DNA of 64,000 nucleotides, taken from contig NZ_SNUT01000001.1 of assembly GCF_012027615.1 (NCBI RefSeq), forward strand, positions 248,001-312,000. Reading direction: 5' to 3'. The notes beneath the pieces were generated by a model. That model was not told the DNA's origin, ran no database searches, and saw only the letters and a program-made list of their open reading frames with translations. Position numbers and translations under genes: made by a program. This document shows, piece after piece, positions 55,649 to 63,839 of this stretch (the stretch's first letter is position 1; each line of letters opens with the position of its first letter). This stretch comes from Thermococcus sp. 21S7 (GTDB taxonomy: Archaea; Methanobacteriota_B; Thermococci; Thermococcales; Thermococcaceae).

Positions 55649-55699
55649 TCAGCAGAATAATCTCGCCAGTGGCTCAATGATCTTGCTGTCCGGCCCCAT
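55649..55699 (-). pseudogene. Vestigial start of a fourth AbrB-like paralogue
   Basis: A 16-codon frame, M-GPDSKIIEPLARLFC-stop, whose IIEPLARL matches the IEPLAKF that opens the three AbrB-like genes at 53465-54726. It keeps a ribosome binding site (GGCGGTG) and a TATA-like CCCTATAAGC about 60 bases upstream. The rest of the gene is missing. It may survive as a leader peptide or simply be a deletion scar. Confidence 0.55.
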
Positions 55700-55812
55700 G
55701 GTCGCACCGCCGTGGTGTTATGACATTGCCCATATTTTCTATGGTGATTTGCTTATAGGGTTTGCGAAAAAATTTAGCAGGCTGTGGGAAACTGAAAGGT
55801 AGAAGAGAGTGC
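55700..55812. other. Promoter-containing gap before the Clp-fold protease stop
   Basis: No gene seen on either strand. On the minus strand CCCTATAAGC (about 55751-55760) is a TATA-like element for the vestigial and 76-codon frames downstream. Confidence 0.4.
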
Positions 55813-56718
55813 TTACCTTTTGACTCTTACGATTGATTCCCCATTATGGTTATCGAAGATCTTTATTACTGAGGTCTGGTCAAAGGTGAGGGTCACTGTG
55901 TGATATAGTGTCATGGCCATTTCGTAGAAGTCAGGATCCCGCTCAAGTGGCTGAACGTTTAGGCCGAGTTTCATAGCTTTTTTCCTCGTGATGTGCCTAT
56001 CGTGTACTTTAGTATCTTCATGGCTAGACAAAAATTCTGCAATCTTGTGAGCTTTTTCTTCAGCATCTGGTTGCCCATGGAACATGTATTCTGCAAGCCA
56101 CTCCTCTACGAGTTCCTTGGCAAGTGCCATAGCGTTCTGACATTCTATCAGAATTCCGGGCGGATATTGTTTAAGTATTGGCATCCATGCTGCGAGGACG
56201 TTAGGGTTCTGAGAGCACTCCTGCTTGGCTTGCTCGAATTGCTTTAGGATAGCTTCTGCTGAGACCATTTGGTAGCCGTTTTCCGTAGGTATCATGAACT
56301 GTGGGTCTATAGGTCCGAGGGTTGCATGTGGAGCCATTAAAATTTCATCTGCTGCCAGTGCTATCATGGTAGCAGCAGACATGGCTGCTTGCGGAATAAT
56401 GACTCTAATGTAGTCATACCTATCACGGAGATAATCTACGAGGTTTTCTGCTACAGTTAACGAACCTCCAGGACTGTGAAGGATAAAGTTGAGGGTTTCT
56501 CCGTTGAGGGTTCTGGTCACCTCAACGAAACCTTCTAAGTCAGCATCAACAAGTGAGACTAAGTGGGCAGGATTTGTTGGATCTGTCCACGCAGTAGCGT
56601 ACAGAACAACATCCGAGGACGTATGTTTATGAATATCATTTAGAACATTTCTCCGAGTGTGATCATATGGGTTTGGGAAGTTTTCAATATGGTTGAGAAC
56701 TTGGTGCCATGTGGGCAC
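55813..56718 (-). CDS. SDH-family Clp-fold serine protease
   Basis: A 301-residue member of the serine dehydrogenase proteinase (ClpP/crotonase-like) family. FILHSPGGSLTVAENLVDYL forms the oxyanion region (about residue 85), and the nucleophile serine is in IPQAAMSAATMIALAADEIL (about 115); HATLGPIDPQF follows. The domain is complete, with no signal peptide, so it is cytoplasmic. Relatives are linked to SppA and to membrane-protein quality control. Carriage on a mobile element is unusual. ATG 56718. Confidence 0.85.
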   Translation of the reverse strand: MPTWHQVLNHIENFPNPYDHTRRNVLNDIHKHTSSDVVLYATAWTDPTNPAHLVSLVDADLEGFVEVTRTLNGETLNFILHSPGGSLTVAENLVDYLRDRYDYIRVIIPQAAMSAATMIALAADEILMAPHATLGPIDPQFMIPTENGYQMVSAEAILKQFEQAKQECSQNPNVLAAWMPILKQYPPGILIECQNAMALAKELVEEWLAEYMFHGQPDAEEKAHKIAEFLSSHEDTKVHDRHITRKKAMKLGLNVQPLERDPDFYEMAMTLYHTVTLTFDQTSVIKIFDNHNGESIVRVKR

Positions 56719-56732
56719 CTTAGACTCCCCCT

Positions 56733-56915
56733 TTAGAGTGACCTAGAACTAAAAACATACCTTGGTTCCTGTTTAGGGATATGTTCCACCTTGTGGAGAT
56801 TCAAGTACAGTTTGTTAATCTTATCTAACCGTTCATAAAGTCCTATAATGTTCTCCGTGTTCTTGGGAGCTTTCCTGAATAATTCATCCATATCTATCTC
56901 GACTTTTGGCAACAT
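56733..56915 (-). CDS. Small protein upstream of the Clp-fold protease
   Basis: A 60-residue, charged helical protein (PKVEIDMDELFRKAPKNTEN, IIGLYERLDKINKLYLNLHK). No family recognised. ATG 56915 follows GAGGGATAG; ATG 56948 is an alternative. It is 14 bases upstream of the protease and probably co-transcribed, so it may be a partner or substrate adaptor; this is speculation from position. Confidence 0.55.
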   Translation of the reverse strand: MLPKVEIDMDELFRKAPKNTENIIGLYERLDKINKLYLNLHKVEHIPKQEPRYVFSSRSL

Positions 56916-57117
56916 CACTATCCCTCGTTCCACCTTACGGTGATTCATTTAAAAATGTTATAGTATTTTAATATGCCACAGAAGCGTGAAAAGAAAGATA
57001 GTCCTGCAGGTTACCCAACTTCTCGCAGTTTTTTCCAACGGAGCGCGGCGTAAGCTTAAAATACTTTGTGGTAATAAGTGTATTGCCTTGTCAAAAAGAG
57101 CTGAGGAGGGCCTTGTA

Positions 57118-58863
57118 ATGCGTAAGCCGGTTATAACTTCCCTTGGAGTCGTACTCTTAGTGCTTTTGGGGGTTTTGGCGTCGGCCTGCATTCAGAGGGA
57201 TTCTGTATCTACTTCGAGTGCTCCAAGTCCAACGGTTTCATCTTTACCTGATGGTAGAGAGCAGGAGACCACAACCACCGAGAGCTTAGATTCCGATGGA
57301 GATGGCCTCAAGGATGAAAGCGAAATTTATGTTTACAAGACTGACCCACAGAAGGCAGATACTGACGGCGATGGACTGAATGATGGGGTTGAGGTTCTGG
57401 AAACTGGCACTGACCCGCTCAAGAGCGATACTGATGGAGATGGCATTCCTGACGGTGAAGAGAAGGAAATGCATCTGAACCCTTTGTCTGCAGATGCCGA
57501 CAATGATGGTATTTCTGATTATGATGAGGTGTTTGTGTTTAATACTAGCCCACTACGCGCCGACTCGGATTCGGACGGCCTTTACGATCCAGAGGAGCTT
57601 TCAAATGGTACCAATCCACTGGTCCCTGATTCAGACGGAGACGGGCTGACTGATGGGGAGGAGGTTCTTAAGTTTTATACTGACCCGCTCGTCAATGATA
57701 CTGATGGTGATGGCCTTCTGGATGGTGTAGAAGTTGAGACTTACTACTCGGATCCTCTGAGTACTGATACTGACCATGACTACCTGCCAGACGGTTATGA
57801 AGTTCAGATTGGCACGGATCCGGCGTGGGACTGGAGATATAGCTTTGATGAAGAGGCCGTAAAGGCAGGCCTAAGCAAACTGCTCAGGAGTAGAGTCCAT
57901 GGCCTCGCGGAGAGTTTTATTGTATACAACTCAACGCTTGACAGGGCGTGGGCGATTTTGGAATGGATTGACGGGAACATTGAGTATAACCACACCAAGG
58001 CCGAGTATGTGGAGGAGGAAGTGCAGTATTGGGACACCTGGACAGAAGATGCTAAATTGAGATACATGAACCTCACGCGATTGCAGGCGGCAAATGATAC
58101 TGCTTTTGGACTCCACTCCGGCATCTGTGGAGATTACGCGTTTCTTACTGCAGCATTACTTTTGGAAGCCAATATCAGCCCGGTATATATGCTTGACATT
58201 GATTATTGGAACGAGTCGATTGGCCACGCAACAGTTGCGATTAAGGTGAATGGCACGTATCTTGTTTTGGATCAGCATCTCCCATTTATCCCTCTTGGAA
58301 ACTATTATTGGTATTCGATCCACAACATGAAAAAGGAGATTGAGAATGCAACTTTTTACAAGGTGGAAGTTGATGAAAATGGGGAAATCAAAGTTTCGAG
58401 CTGGACATGGACCGGAACCAGACTTAGGGGCATGGCATATACTATGACAGAAGAGGATGTAAGGCTTGTTCAGAACCTGGCAAAGCAGTTACTCGTTGAA
58501 CTTTACCCTCAGTACAAGGAAGATGCGCGTTTGAGGGCGTCCGCGGAGGCCGATTTTGATTCACTGGTAGAGTCAGGTGAGTTTTCACACCACTTCCTCC
58601 CGTCAGGATTTAGAAAAGGATGGTCCCTTGCAAGTTGGAGGTATCTTGGATGGTACTATCATCCAGTTATTGCCAAGAAGCTTGTAATGTCATACTGGCC
58701 AAGAAAAGCCCTTGAAGATGAGGATTGGATAGAAGTATTGGAGGTCTCAGATAAATACTATTTGAAGCTCTGGTGGACAGGGGATAAGATTGAGGTTGCA
58801 GCGCGGGATGGAAGTTCCTGGACAGTACCAGAGTTGCTCCTGGCGTTGGAGGTGGGTTCGTGA
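57118..58863 (+). CDS. Lipoprotein with eight DxDxDG calcium-type repeats and a transglutaminase-like domain
   Basis: A 581-residue protein on the strand opposite to the rest of the element. A lipobox (GVLASAC, Cys 22) follows the signal helix. A Ser/Thr-rich linker leads to eight thrombospondin-3-type repeats (DSDGDGLKDESE, DTDGDGLNDG and so on, residues about 60-240). Then comes a transglutaminase-like core with Cys in HSGICGDYAFL (about 340), His in GHATVAI (about 368) and Asp in YLVLDQHLP. It should sit on the outer face of the membrane and act on surface proteins as peptidase or cross-linker. ATG 57118 behind GAGGAGGG. Confidence 0.85.
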   Translation: MRKPVITSLGVVLLVLLGVLASACIQRDSVSTSSAPSPTVSSLPDGREQETTTTESLDSDGDGLKDESEIYVYKTDPQKADTDGDGLNDGVEVLETGTDPLKSDTDGDGIPDGEEKEMHLNPLSADADNDGISDYDEVFVFNTSPLRADSDSDGLYDPEELSNGTNPLVPDSDGDGLTDGEEVLKFYTDPLVNDTDGDGLLDGVEVETYYSDPLSTDTDHDYLPDGYEVQIGTDPAWDWRYSFDEEAVKAGLSKLLRSRVHGLAESFIVYNSTLDRAWAILEWIDGNIEYNHTKAEYVEEEVQYWDTWTEDAKLRYMNLTRLQAANDTAFGLHSGICGDYAFLTAALLLEANISPVYMLDIDYWNESIGHATVAIKVNGTYLVLDQHLPFIPLGNYYWYSIHNMKKEIENATFYKVEVDENGEIKVSSWTWTGTRLRGMAYTMTEEDVRLVQNLAKQLLVELYPQYKEDARLRASAEADFDSLVESGEFSHHFLPSGFRKGWSLASWRYLGWYYHPVIAKKLVMSYWPRKALEDEDWIEVLEVSDKYYLKLWWTGDKIEVAARDGSSWTVPELLLALEVGS

Positions 58864-58875
58864 GGCAAAGGTTCG

Positions 58876-58897
58876 TTCTTCCGCTTCTTTTTCTTCT
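58876..58897 (+). terminator. Pyrimidine-rich terminator tract
   Basis: A run of T and C (CGCTTCTTTTTCTTCTTCCG) just downstream of the lipoprotein stop, marking the end of the only plus-strand transcript in the element. Confidence 0.4.
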
Positions 58898-58938
58898 TCC
58901 GCTTCCCCACCTCAGACCCTCCCAAAAGATGAAAAGAG

Positions 58939-59247
58939 TTAGCGCTGGTCTTTCCTAAACCTTTCGGCCCTCAACGCAAACTGGATTTGGTGTTTTGTCG
59001 TCGTGTCGAGCTCCTGGTAAGCGTGAGTGTGGGTGAACTTCCTCAGCGTGTTGGTGTTCACCTCACCGTCTCTTGTCCAGACGGGCCTTTTTGTTGCGCC
59101 CACCACCACGCGCCCGAGTTTTCCATGGAGTTTTCTTTTTAGCTCGCCGGGCCGTTTTACCGCGTGTTGCACCCAATTTCTGCTTTTGCTTTTCTTTCTT
59201 GATGCGCCAGCTCGCCCACTTCGCGTAGACCGGCTTTTCCGTCCCAT
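58939..59247 (-). CDS. Basic protein, overlapping frame B
   Basis: A 102-residue protein, strongly basic in its first 65 residues (GRKSRSTRSGRAGASRKKSK), with a less biased C-terminal part (RDGEVNTNTLRKFTHTHAYQ). ATG 59247 has GGAGGTG seven bases upstream, as good a site as any here. It overlaps the 81-codon frame at 59063-59308 over 185 bases in another frame. Possibly a nucleic-acid-binding virion or chromatin-like protein. Confidence 0.55.
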   Translation of the reverse strand: MGRKSRSTRSGRAGASRKKSKSRNWVQHAVKRPGELKRKLHGKLGRVVVGATKRPVWTRDGEVNTNTLRKFTHTHAYQELDTTTKHQIQFALRAERFRKDQR

Positions 59248-59308
59248 TCCGCCACACCTCCTCTAAATCAATATAATATGTATACTTGGGCGGTTTGAGG
59301 AAGCGCAT
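59063..59308 (-). CDS. Basic protein, overlapping frame A
   Basis: An 81-residue protein: a short ordered start (MRFLKPPKYTYYIDLEEVWR) then a lysine/arginine-rich tail (KKEKQKQKLGATRGKTARRA). ATG 59308 follows GAGGTGGGAAA and lies 10 bases after the stop of the membrane protein upstream. The ribosome binding site of frame B is inside it. Either both frames are used or a frameshift joins them. Confidence 0.6.
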   Translation of the reverse strand: MRFLKPPKYTYYIDLEEVWRNGTEKPVYAKWASWRIKKEKQKQKLGATRGKTARRAKKKTPWKTRARGGGRNKKARLDKRR

Positions 59309-59317
59309 TTTCCCACC

Positions 59318-60328
59318 TCACGTTTCCCTCGCGTAGTTGTAGAAGAGGTCCCATAACGTCCAGGCGACTAGGAAGACTATCAGCGCGAAGGTAACTCCGG
59401 AGTTCCTGAGGTTGGGGGGCTCGTCCAGAACGAGCGACCACATCGCCTGCATGATTAACGCTCCGGCGAGGGCCGCGAGCGGGCTCTGTGTCTGCCAGAA
59501 CACGATGATCACGACGGCAAATATCATCAATTGCGGGAGGATGAGTTTGACGAGTTCGTCCCCTTTAATCGCGAGTTTCACCGTGTCCCCAAAGCTCCCG
59601 CCGCTGTCGAGGAGCGCTTTCGCGTACGGGTTGATTGGAGTAATGTTGAGGCCGGGGAGTTGGGAAATTGGCAGGCTAATATCATCCCCACCTTCCCATT
59701 TTGACCACAGGTACAGGCTTCCTCCCGGCTTCAGGAAGTATACGTAGAGGGTCATGTCGCCGTCGAGGTTTATTTGAGCGGTGGCGTTAGTGTAGCCTTC
59801 TTTGACGAAAGTGAACTTGTACGTGCCGAATGCGAGTGTAGTACTGTCGCCGTCATTGAAGACGCCGAAGAGGGTCATGTTCTCGGAAGTGGAGTTCTGG
59901 ACGTAAACCTCAACGCCGTTCAGAGTGTTGCCCGCAGAATCCTGAAAGTGGAAGATGACGGTCGCGTTGGTTTTAGTAACTCCTATCTTCTTGTAGAAGA
60001 CAAAGCTCCCTGAGAACGGCAGTATGAATGTCCAGTTTACGTTGTCTCCCGACGAGACGTTGTTGATTGTTGGCGTGCCCTCAGTCCAGTTCATGGCCAA
60101 AATAGTAGGCTCTGGCATCTGGATAACCGGCGACCACGAGTCTGAGATAGTGTAGGGCGTGGGGAAGGTCGCAGTGGAGTTCCAAGACATTCCCAAAGTG
60201 TACGGGGAAGGTAACTTCGACACAGGGCTCCACGAGGCTGTAATGTTGTATTCTGTCGCCACGACGCCTGGCGTGGTGAGAAAACCGAGAAACAAAAGAA
60301 AAAGCACTGCAACACTGGCCTTTCTCAC
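59318..60328 (-). CDS. Secreted/membrane protein with N-terminal repeats and C-terminal membrane helices
   Basis: A 336-residue protein. Signal peptide (ASVAVLFLLFLGFLTTPGVVA), then about three tandem repeats of 18-20 residues (SWSPVSKLPSPYTLGMSW, SWSPVIQMPEPTILAMNW), an Ig-like/carboxypeptidase-regulatory-like beta-domain (FHFQDSAGNTLNGVEVYV), and two or three C-terminal helices (LILPQLMIFAVVIIVFW, ALAGALIMQAMWSLVL). I start at GTG 60328 behind GAGGTGAT. Likely a surface component of the element's envelope or export machinery. Confidence 0.72.
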   Translation of the reverse strand: MRKASVAVLFLLFLGFLTTPGVVATEYNITASWSPVSKLPSPYTLGMSWNSTATFPTPYTISDSWSPVIQMPEPTILAMNWTEGTPTINNVSSGDNVNWTFILPFSGSFVFYKKIGVTKTNATVIFHFQDSAGNTLNGVEVYVQNSTSENMTLFGVFNDGDSTTLAFGTYKFTFVKEGYTNATAQINLDGDMTLYVYFLKPGGSLYLWSKWEGGDDISLPISQLPGLNITPINPYAKALLDSGGSFGDTVKLAIKGDELVKLILPQLMIFAVVIIVFWQTQSPLAALAGALIMQAMWSLVLDEPPNLRNSGVTFALIVFLVAWTLWDLFYNYARET

Positions 60329-60338
60329 TCTTATCACC

Positions 60339-61256
60339 TCACTGCACGTTGATTGTAATGTCTAGCACTACCGCATCGCCGTTATTGACCGTAATTGGGT
60401 TCACAAAGTCAATGTGCCCGTAGTCCATGTTAGCGAACTTCAATACTATCCTCTTCAGCACAAATGATGATGAGCCGGTATAAGTGAAGACTATCTTCAT
60501 TTTTGCTGTGTATGTGTCAATTCTCTGCTGGAAGTACTGCACGCCAAAACTTGTCGTGGACGTTACAAGGTCAGTAGTGTACCACGTCCACGAGGGGTCT
60601 TGAGCGTTGCCGAACGGGCGTAAGAGGAAGAGGTAGCTGGAGTTGTCGATGTTGGGGTCGTCAAAACGAACCCCATAATCCACCATCTGCAAGTGAATGA
60701 CATCTCCAGTGTTGATGCCGCCCTCAACGGGGATATACAGAGAAGCGTATGCATCACCATCCAACGTAGGTTTGTCAGAGGTTGCACCGCTATACTCGTG
60801 GTCGCAGGGTATAATTGCATTTCCAGCCCACCCCGCGATGAAAGTCCAGGTCGTGGTGATATTGTCGGGAATGCTGTATTTTGTAGTTTTAGTTCCCGTG
60901 CTAGTGCCGATGCTCTTTCCACCAGTTGCGGTTGTCCCATCGACGGTGCCGAGGAACAGTTGATGGTGATAGTTCTTGAAGTCATATATCGTGAAACTCG
61001 ACAGACGCCAGTACGAACCTGTGAGGAAAGGGTCTTCCACGAGCTCGCCGTTCACGAAAATTTTGTAGTTCCAGCTGGCTTTGATGACATTCGGGTTCTT
61101 CTCTACGTGGTAGGAAATCCTTGCGCTGTTGGGCGCCTGCCCTTCTGTCATTGCGGGTTTTTCCACAGGCTTTTCTACTGCCGGGCTCTCTATCGGGGCG
61201 GCAACGAGGAACGCCGCCGCCAGGAGCAAAACCAGCACCAGACCGAGCTTTCTCAT
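60339..61256 (-). CDS. Secreted beta-rich protein of the element
   Basis: A 305-residue protein with a signal peptide (GLVLVLLLAAAFLVAAPIES) and a long beta-rich body (ISYHVEKNPNVIKASWNYKI, FVLKRIVLKFANMDYGHIDF). No membrane anchor at the C-terminus. No family recognised; candidate virion or surface protein. ATG 61256 follows GAGGTGGTGAAAA. Confidence 0.68.
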   Translation of the reverse strand: MRKLGLVLVLLLAAAFLVAAPIESPAVEKPVEKPAMTEGQAPNSARISYHVEKNPNVIKASWNYKIFVNGELVEDPFLTGSYWRLSSFTIYDFKNYHHQLFLGTVDGTTATGGKSIGTSTGTKTTKYSIPDNITTTWTFIAGWAGNAIIPCDHEYSGATSDKPTLDGDAYASLYIPVEGGINTGDVIHLQMVDYGVRFDDPNIDNSSYLFLLRPFGNAQDPSWTWYTTDLVTSTTSFGVQYFQQRIDTYTAKMKIVFTYTGSSSFVLKRIVLKFANMDYGHIDFVNPITVNNGDAVVLDITINVQ

Positions 61257-61267
61257 TTTTCACCACC

Positions 61268-61615
61268 TCACAATACTCTTCCGAACAGGATTGCAATCAT
61301 CACTATGATGTAGCTGAGGTAAGTGAGGAGCTGAAGTGCGCGGGCCCACGCGGGATCCACCCCAAGGGCACGCCAGAGGTAGTAGTTCCCCCCAACGACG
61401 TTCGAAAAGAATGTTCTCACCATGTCATACGCGCTCCACTGGAGGGGAGTGTTGGGGTTCACGTTCTCGATTTTTTCCAGGCTCTCGTCTATCTGTGGGG
61501 ACTGTCCGGTGTCCACGTAGGAGAACTGAGGATACGCACTCGCCACTAGGGAGATTGCCATGTTGAGGATGAAGATGAAGTACATGAAGTTGAGTCCTGC
61601 GTTCGTCAGTCCCAT
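61268..61615 (-). CDS. Small membrane protein with two helices
   Basis: A 115-residue protein: helix 1 NFMYFIFILNMAISLVASA, a loop of about 60 residues (probably outside), helix 2 LQLLTYLSYIIVMIAILFG. ATG 61615 follows GAGGTGAGGAGG. Its size and position between secreted proteins fit a small envelope protein. No family recognised. Confidence 0.7.
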   Translation of the reverse strand: MGLTNAGLNFMYFIFILNMAISLVASAYPQFSYVDTGQSPQIDESLEKIENVNPNTPLQWSAYDMVRTFFSNVVGGNYYLWRALGVDPAWARALQLLTYLSYIIVMIAILFGRVL

Positions 61616-61620
61616 CCTCC

Positions 61621-63579
61621 TCACCTCGATGAGGGTCTGTATATGATTAGACTCAGGATTGAGATGCCCATGAGGGTTCCAATCAGCCAGGCTGGAGAGG
61701 TGAATATCTCGGCCAGGTTCGCAAAGCTGAGAACTGCTGTCGCGAGCAGGGGACTGAGGAATTTGTAGCGGGCTGGAGCGATGAGTAGGCCGCCGATGCC
61801 AAAGAGTCCGAGCAGAAGCCATGCTGGAAAGACTGTTGAAGGGATTGTGTAGACGTTTTCTCCGGCCAGGTAGACTGTCATCGTCTTGTAGAAGCCACCA
61901 CTTCCATGTATTGTGAGAGCGGCCATGTCCGCCCCCTGCGGGGGCACAAACGTTCCGATGTAGTGGGATGCATTCGTCGTCATTGAGAAGTTCGCTATCC
62001 TCTCACCGTTAGCGTAGTAGTCTATAGTGAAATTCCAAGTAGGATCCGGGTTCAGCGTGTCCACGAGCTCTAGTTTCAGCGAGGTGTTCTCCAGCCAAGC
62101 GTCAGCGAACACTCCCTCTTTGTCCTGAAGGTTTGATTTCAGCATGAGTGTGATTCCCTGCCCTGTGAAGGAGAACCATCCGGCGGCCCTGACTGTTGTG
62201 TTTTGCTTGAACTCAATGTAGTATTTGTTCCCATAAACCCCAATCACGTCCGCTTGAGATGTTTTTTTACAGTACACTGTTTTGCCCGCCGCGTTCTTGA
62301 CAGTTAGAACGCCCTCCTCTGAGGGGAGGATTGAGATGTGTTCTATCACTCCTCTAGCGTCGGGAGAAATAACTGCTATGTCTGAAGTGAGGTAGAGGAT
62401 TTCAAATATTGTCGAGCCCGAACCTGTGCTGATGATAATTTTTTCAGTTGAGTTTGGGGCAATTACCTGTTCTTTCGACCCAAACCAGGGTGTCGTCTGA
62501 AGGAAGGCGTTGTCTGCTGTAAAGAACGAGAATGTAAGTGGGATTGCCAGAGTATTCCCGCCGTCGGGCGTGACGAGTATTTTTCTGTCCCCAATGAGGA
62601 GTTCTACGGTGTCTGTTTGACTTGGGTTCAGGATGTAGTCCTCTGCAGTGTAGCTGTCCAAGAGTGTGAATTCGTCGAGTATTGTGCTGCTTTCAGTTGA
62701 GTCGTCTCCAATCTCTGAAAAGTTAACTGTCCCCTGCCAGTTGAGGCGGAGGAGTGTGTTTGAGACGACAATATAACCATAGCCGGGTTTCCAGCTGATT
62801 ACGACTGGAACGTAAGTTCCGGCAGGGACTTGGGCGCCCTGTGTTGTGTAGGTTGTGGTTGAGGTTTTCACATAGAGCTGGCCGCTTGAGTCAATGCCAA
62901 TGCTGTCAGTTAGTTTGATGTTTTTTGTACCGTCCCATTTCAGCCAGAACTTGACCGTTCCAGAGGGGAGGGAATATGTCTGCTTGAACTGTAATTTCGT
63001 CCTGTTGAGCATAAAACCCCTTTTGGTTCTGTCTGCTCCTTCAGGAATTGTGCCGGTGTTCAGGTTGTAAGACAGGATTGGGGTGTCCTTCTCAGACGTG
63101 TATGCCACAACCTGTTTAATCGTGATTTTGACAGTGCTGTTGACGTTTGAAGTATACTTAGCGTACACATCTACCACGAAAGAAGTCCCCTGAGCTCCCG
63201 AGATTGGTAAGGCTTCTATGTGAGAGGTATTTTGAGTCGTAACATACTCGTTAAGGGTTGTATTCACGTTGGCAGCAGAGACGATGACCCTCAACTGAGT
63301 CCTCAGTTCTGGCGTCACGTTTGAGGCGTTGTAAGTCCACTCCTGTGCCCACGCTATCGTTATTCCATTCAGGTACATCTGTGAGGGAGGAACTACGACA
63401 TAGGAAGCCACCTTGACGAAAGTTCCGTTATCGTTCTGATTGAGGATTGCTGTATCCCCCTCAGAGAACGTTGTTGCAATCATGTCCTCAAAGCGGAACT
63501 GGAGGTATAGCTCCGAATGGGCTAATGGAAGTGGAGAAAGAAGAAACAGTACTAACACCGCCGCGATGGCCTTTTTCAT
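61621..63579 (-). CDS. Large secreted protein with LamG-like domain and C-terminal membrane helices
   Basis: A 652-residue protein: signal peptide (AIAAVLVLFLLSPLPLAHS), a beta-rich N-terminal part, a LamG/concanavalin-like segment (GTVKFWLKWDGTKNIKLTDS, VPVVISWKPGYGYIVVSNTL, about residues 215-275), more beta-rich sequence, and at least two C-terminal helices (FPAWLLLGLFGIGGLLIAP). The plan recalls large virion or surface proteins of Thermococcales viruses and pT26-2-like elements. ATG 63579 overlaps the upstream stop (TGATG). Confidence 0.75.
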   Translation of the reverse strand: MKKAIAAVLVLFLLSPLPLAHSELYLQFRFEDMIATTFSEGDTAILNQNDNGTFVKVASYVVVPPSQMYLNGITIAWAQEWTYNASNVTPELRTQLRVIVSAANVNTTLNEYVTTQNTSHIEALPISGAQGTSFVVDVYAKYTSNVNSTVKITIKQVVAYTSEKDTPILSYNLNTGTIPEGADRTKRGFMLNRTKLQFKQTYSLPSGTVKFWLKWDGTKNIKLTDSIGIDSSGQLYVKTSTTTYTTQGAQVPAGTYVPVVISWKPGYGYIVVSNTLLRLNWQGTVNFSEIGDDSTESSTILDEFTLLDSYTAEDYILNPSQTDTVELLIGDRKILVTPDGGNTLAIPLTFSFFTADNAFLQTTPWFGSKEQVIAPNSTEKIIISTGSGSTIFEILYLTSDIAVISPDARGVIEHISILPSEEGVLTVKNAAGKTVYCKKTSQADVIGVYGNKYYIEFKQNTTVRAAGWFSFTGQGITLMLKSNLQDKEGVFADAWLENTSLKLELVDTLNPDPTWNFTIDYYANGERIANFSMTTNASHYIGTFVPPQGADMAALTIHGSGGFYKTMTVYLAGENVYTIPSTVFPAWLLLGLFGIGGLLIAPARYKFLSPLLATAVLSFANLAEIFTSPAWLIGTLMGISILSLIIYRPSSR

Positions 63580-63839
63580 CACATCACCCTCCGCTGCTGG
63601 CTTTCTGCGTAGAATGCCGCGACGAGCATGGCGATGAACGCCCCGAAGATAAGCACGAGTGGAGTCCTGTTCCAGAGGGCGATGAACTGTTGTACTATGC
63701 CTCCAAAAGTTGAGTCCTGTTGGGCTGGAGCGATGATGTCAGGGTACATTGCGCTGAGCACCATAGAGACTACGCTGAACACGAAGATTATGAAGAAAAT
63801 GAAGAGGATTCCGAGGAGGGCTTCACGGAAGAACCCCAT
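63579..63839 (-). CDS. Small membrane protein with two helices
   Basis: An 86-residue protein: helix 1 GILFIFFIIFVFSVVSMVLS, an extracytoplasmic loop of about 25 residues, helix 2 VLIFGAFIAMLVAAFYAES. Starts and ends both overlap neighbouring genes by TGATG, so the cassette is translationally chained. No family recognised. Confidence 0.72.
   Translation of the reverse strand: MGFFREALLGILFIFFIIFVFSVVSMVLSAMYPDIIAPAQQDSTFGGIVQQFIALWNRTPLVLIFGAFIAMLVAAFYAESQQRRVM

Noticed and set aside
55467-55802. 111-codon plus-strand frame
   Set aside because: Antisense to the 76-codon gene and the vestigial AbrB-like start, which have ribosome binding sites and family signal; no support on the plus strand.
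56986-57117. Upstream 44-codon extension of the lipoprotein
   Set aside because: It would bury the signal peptide and lipobox inside the protein; ATG 57118 has a good ribosome binding site.
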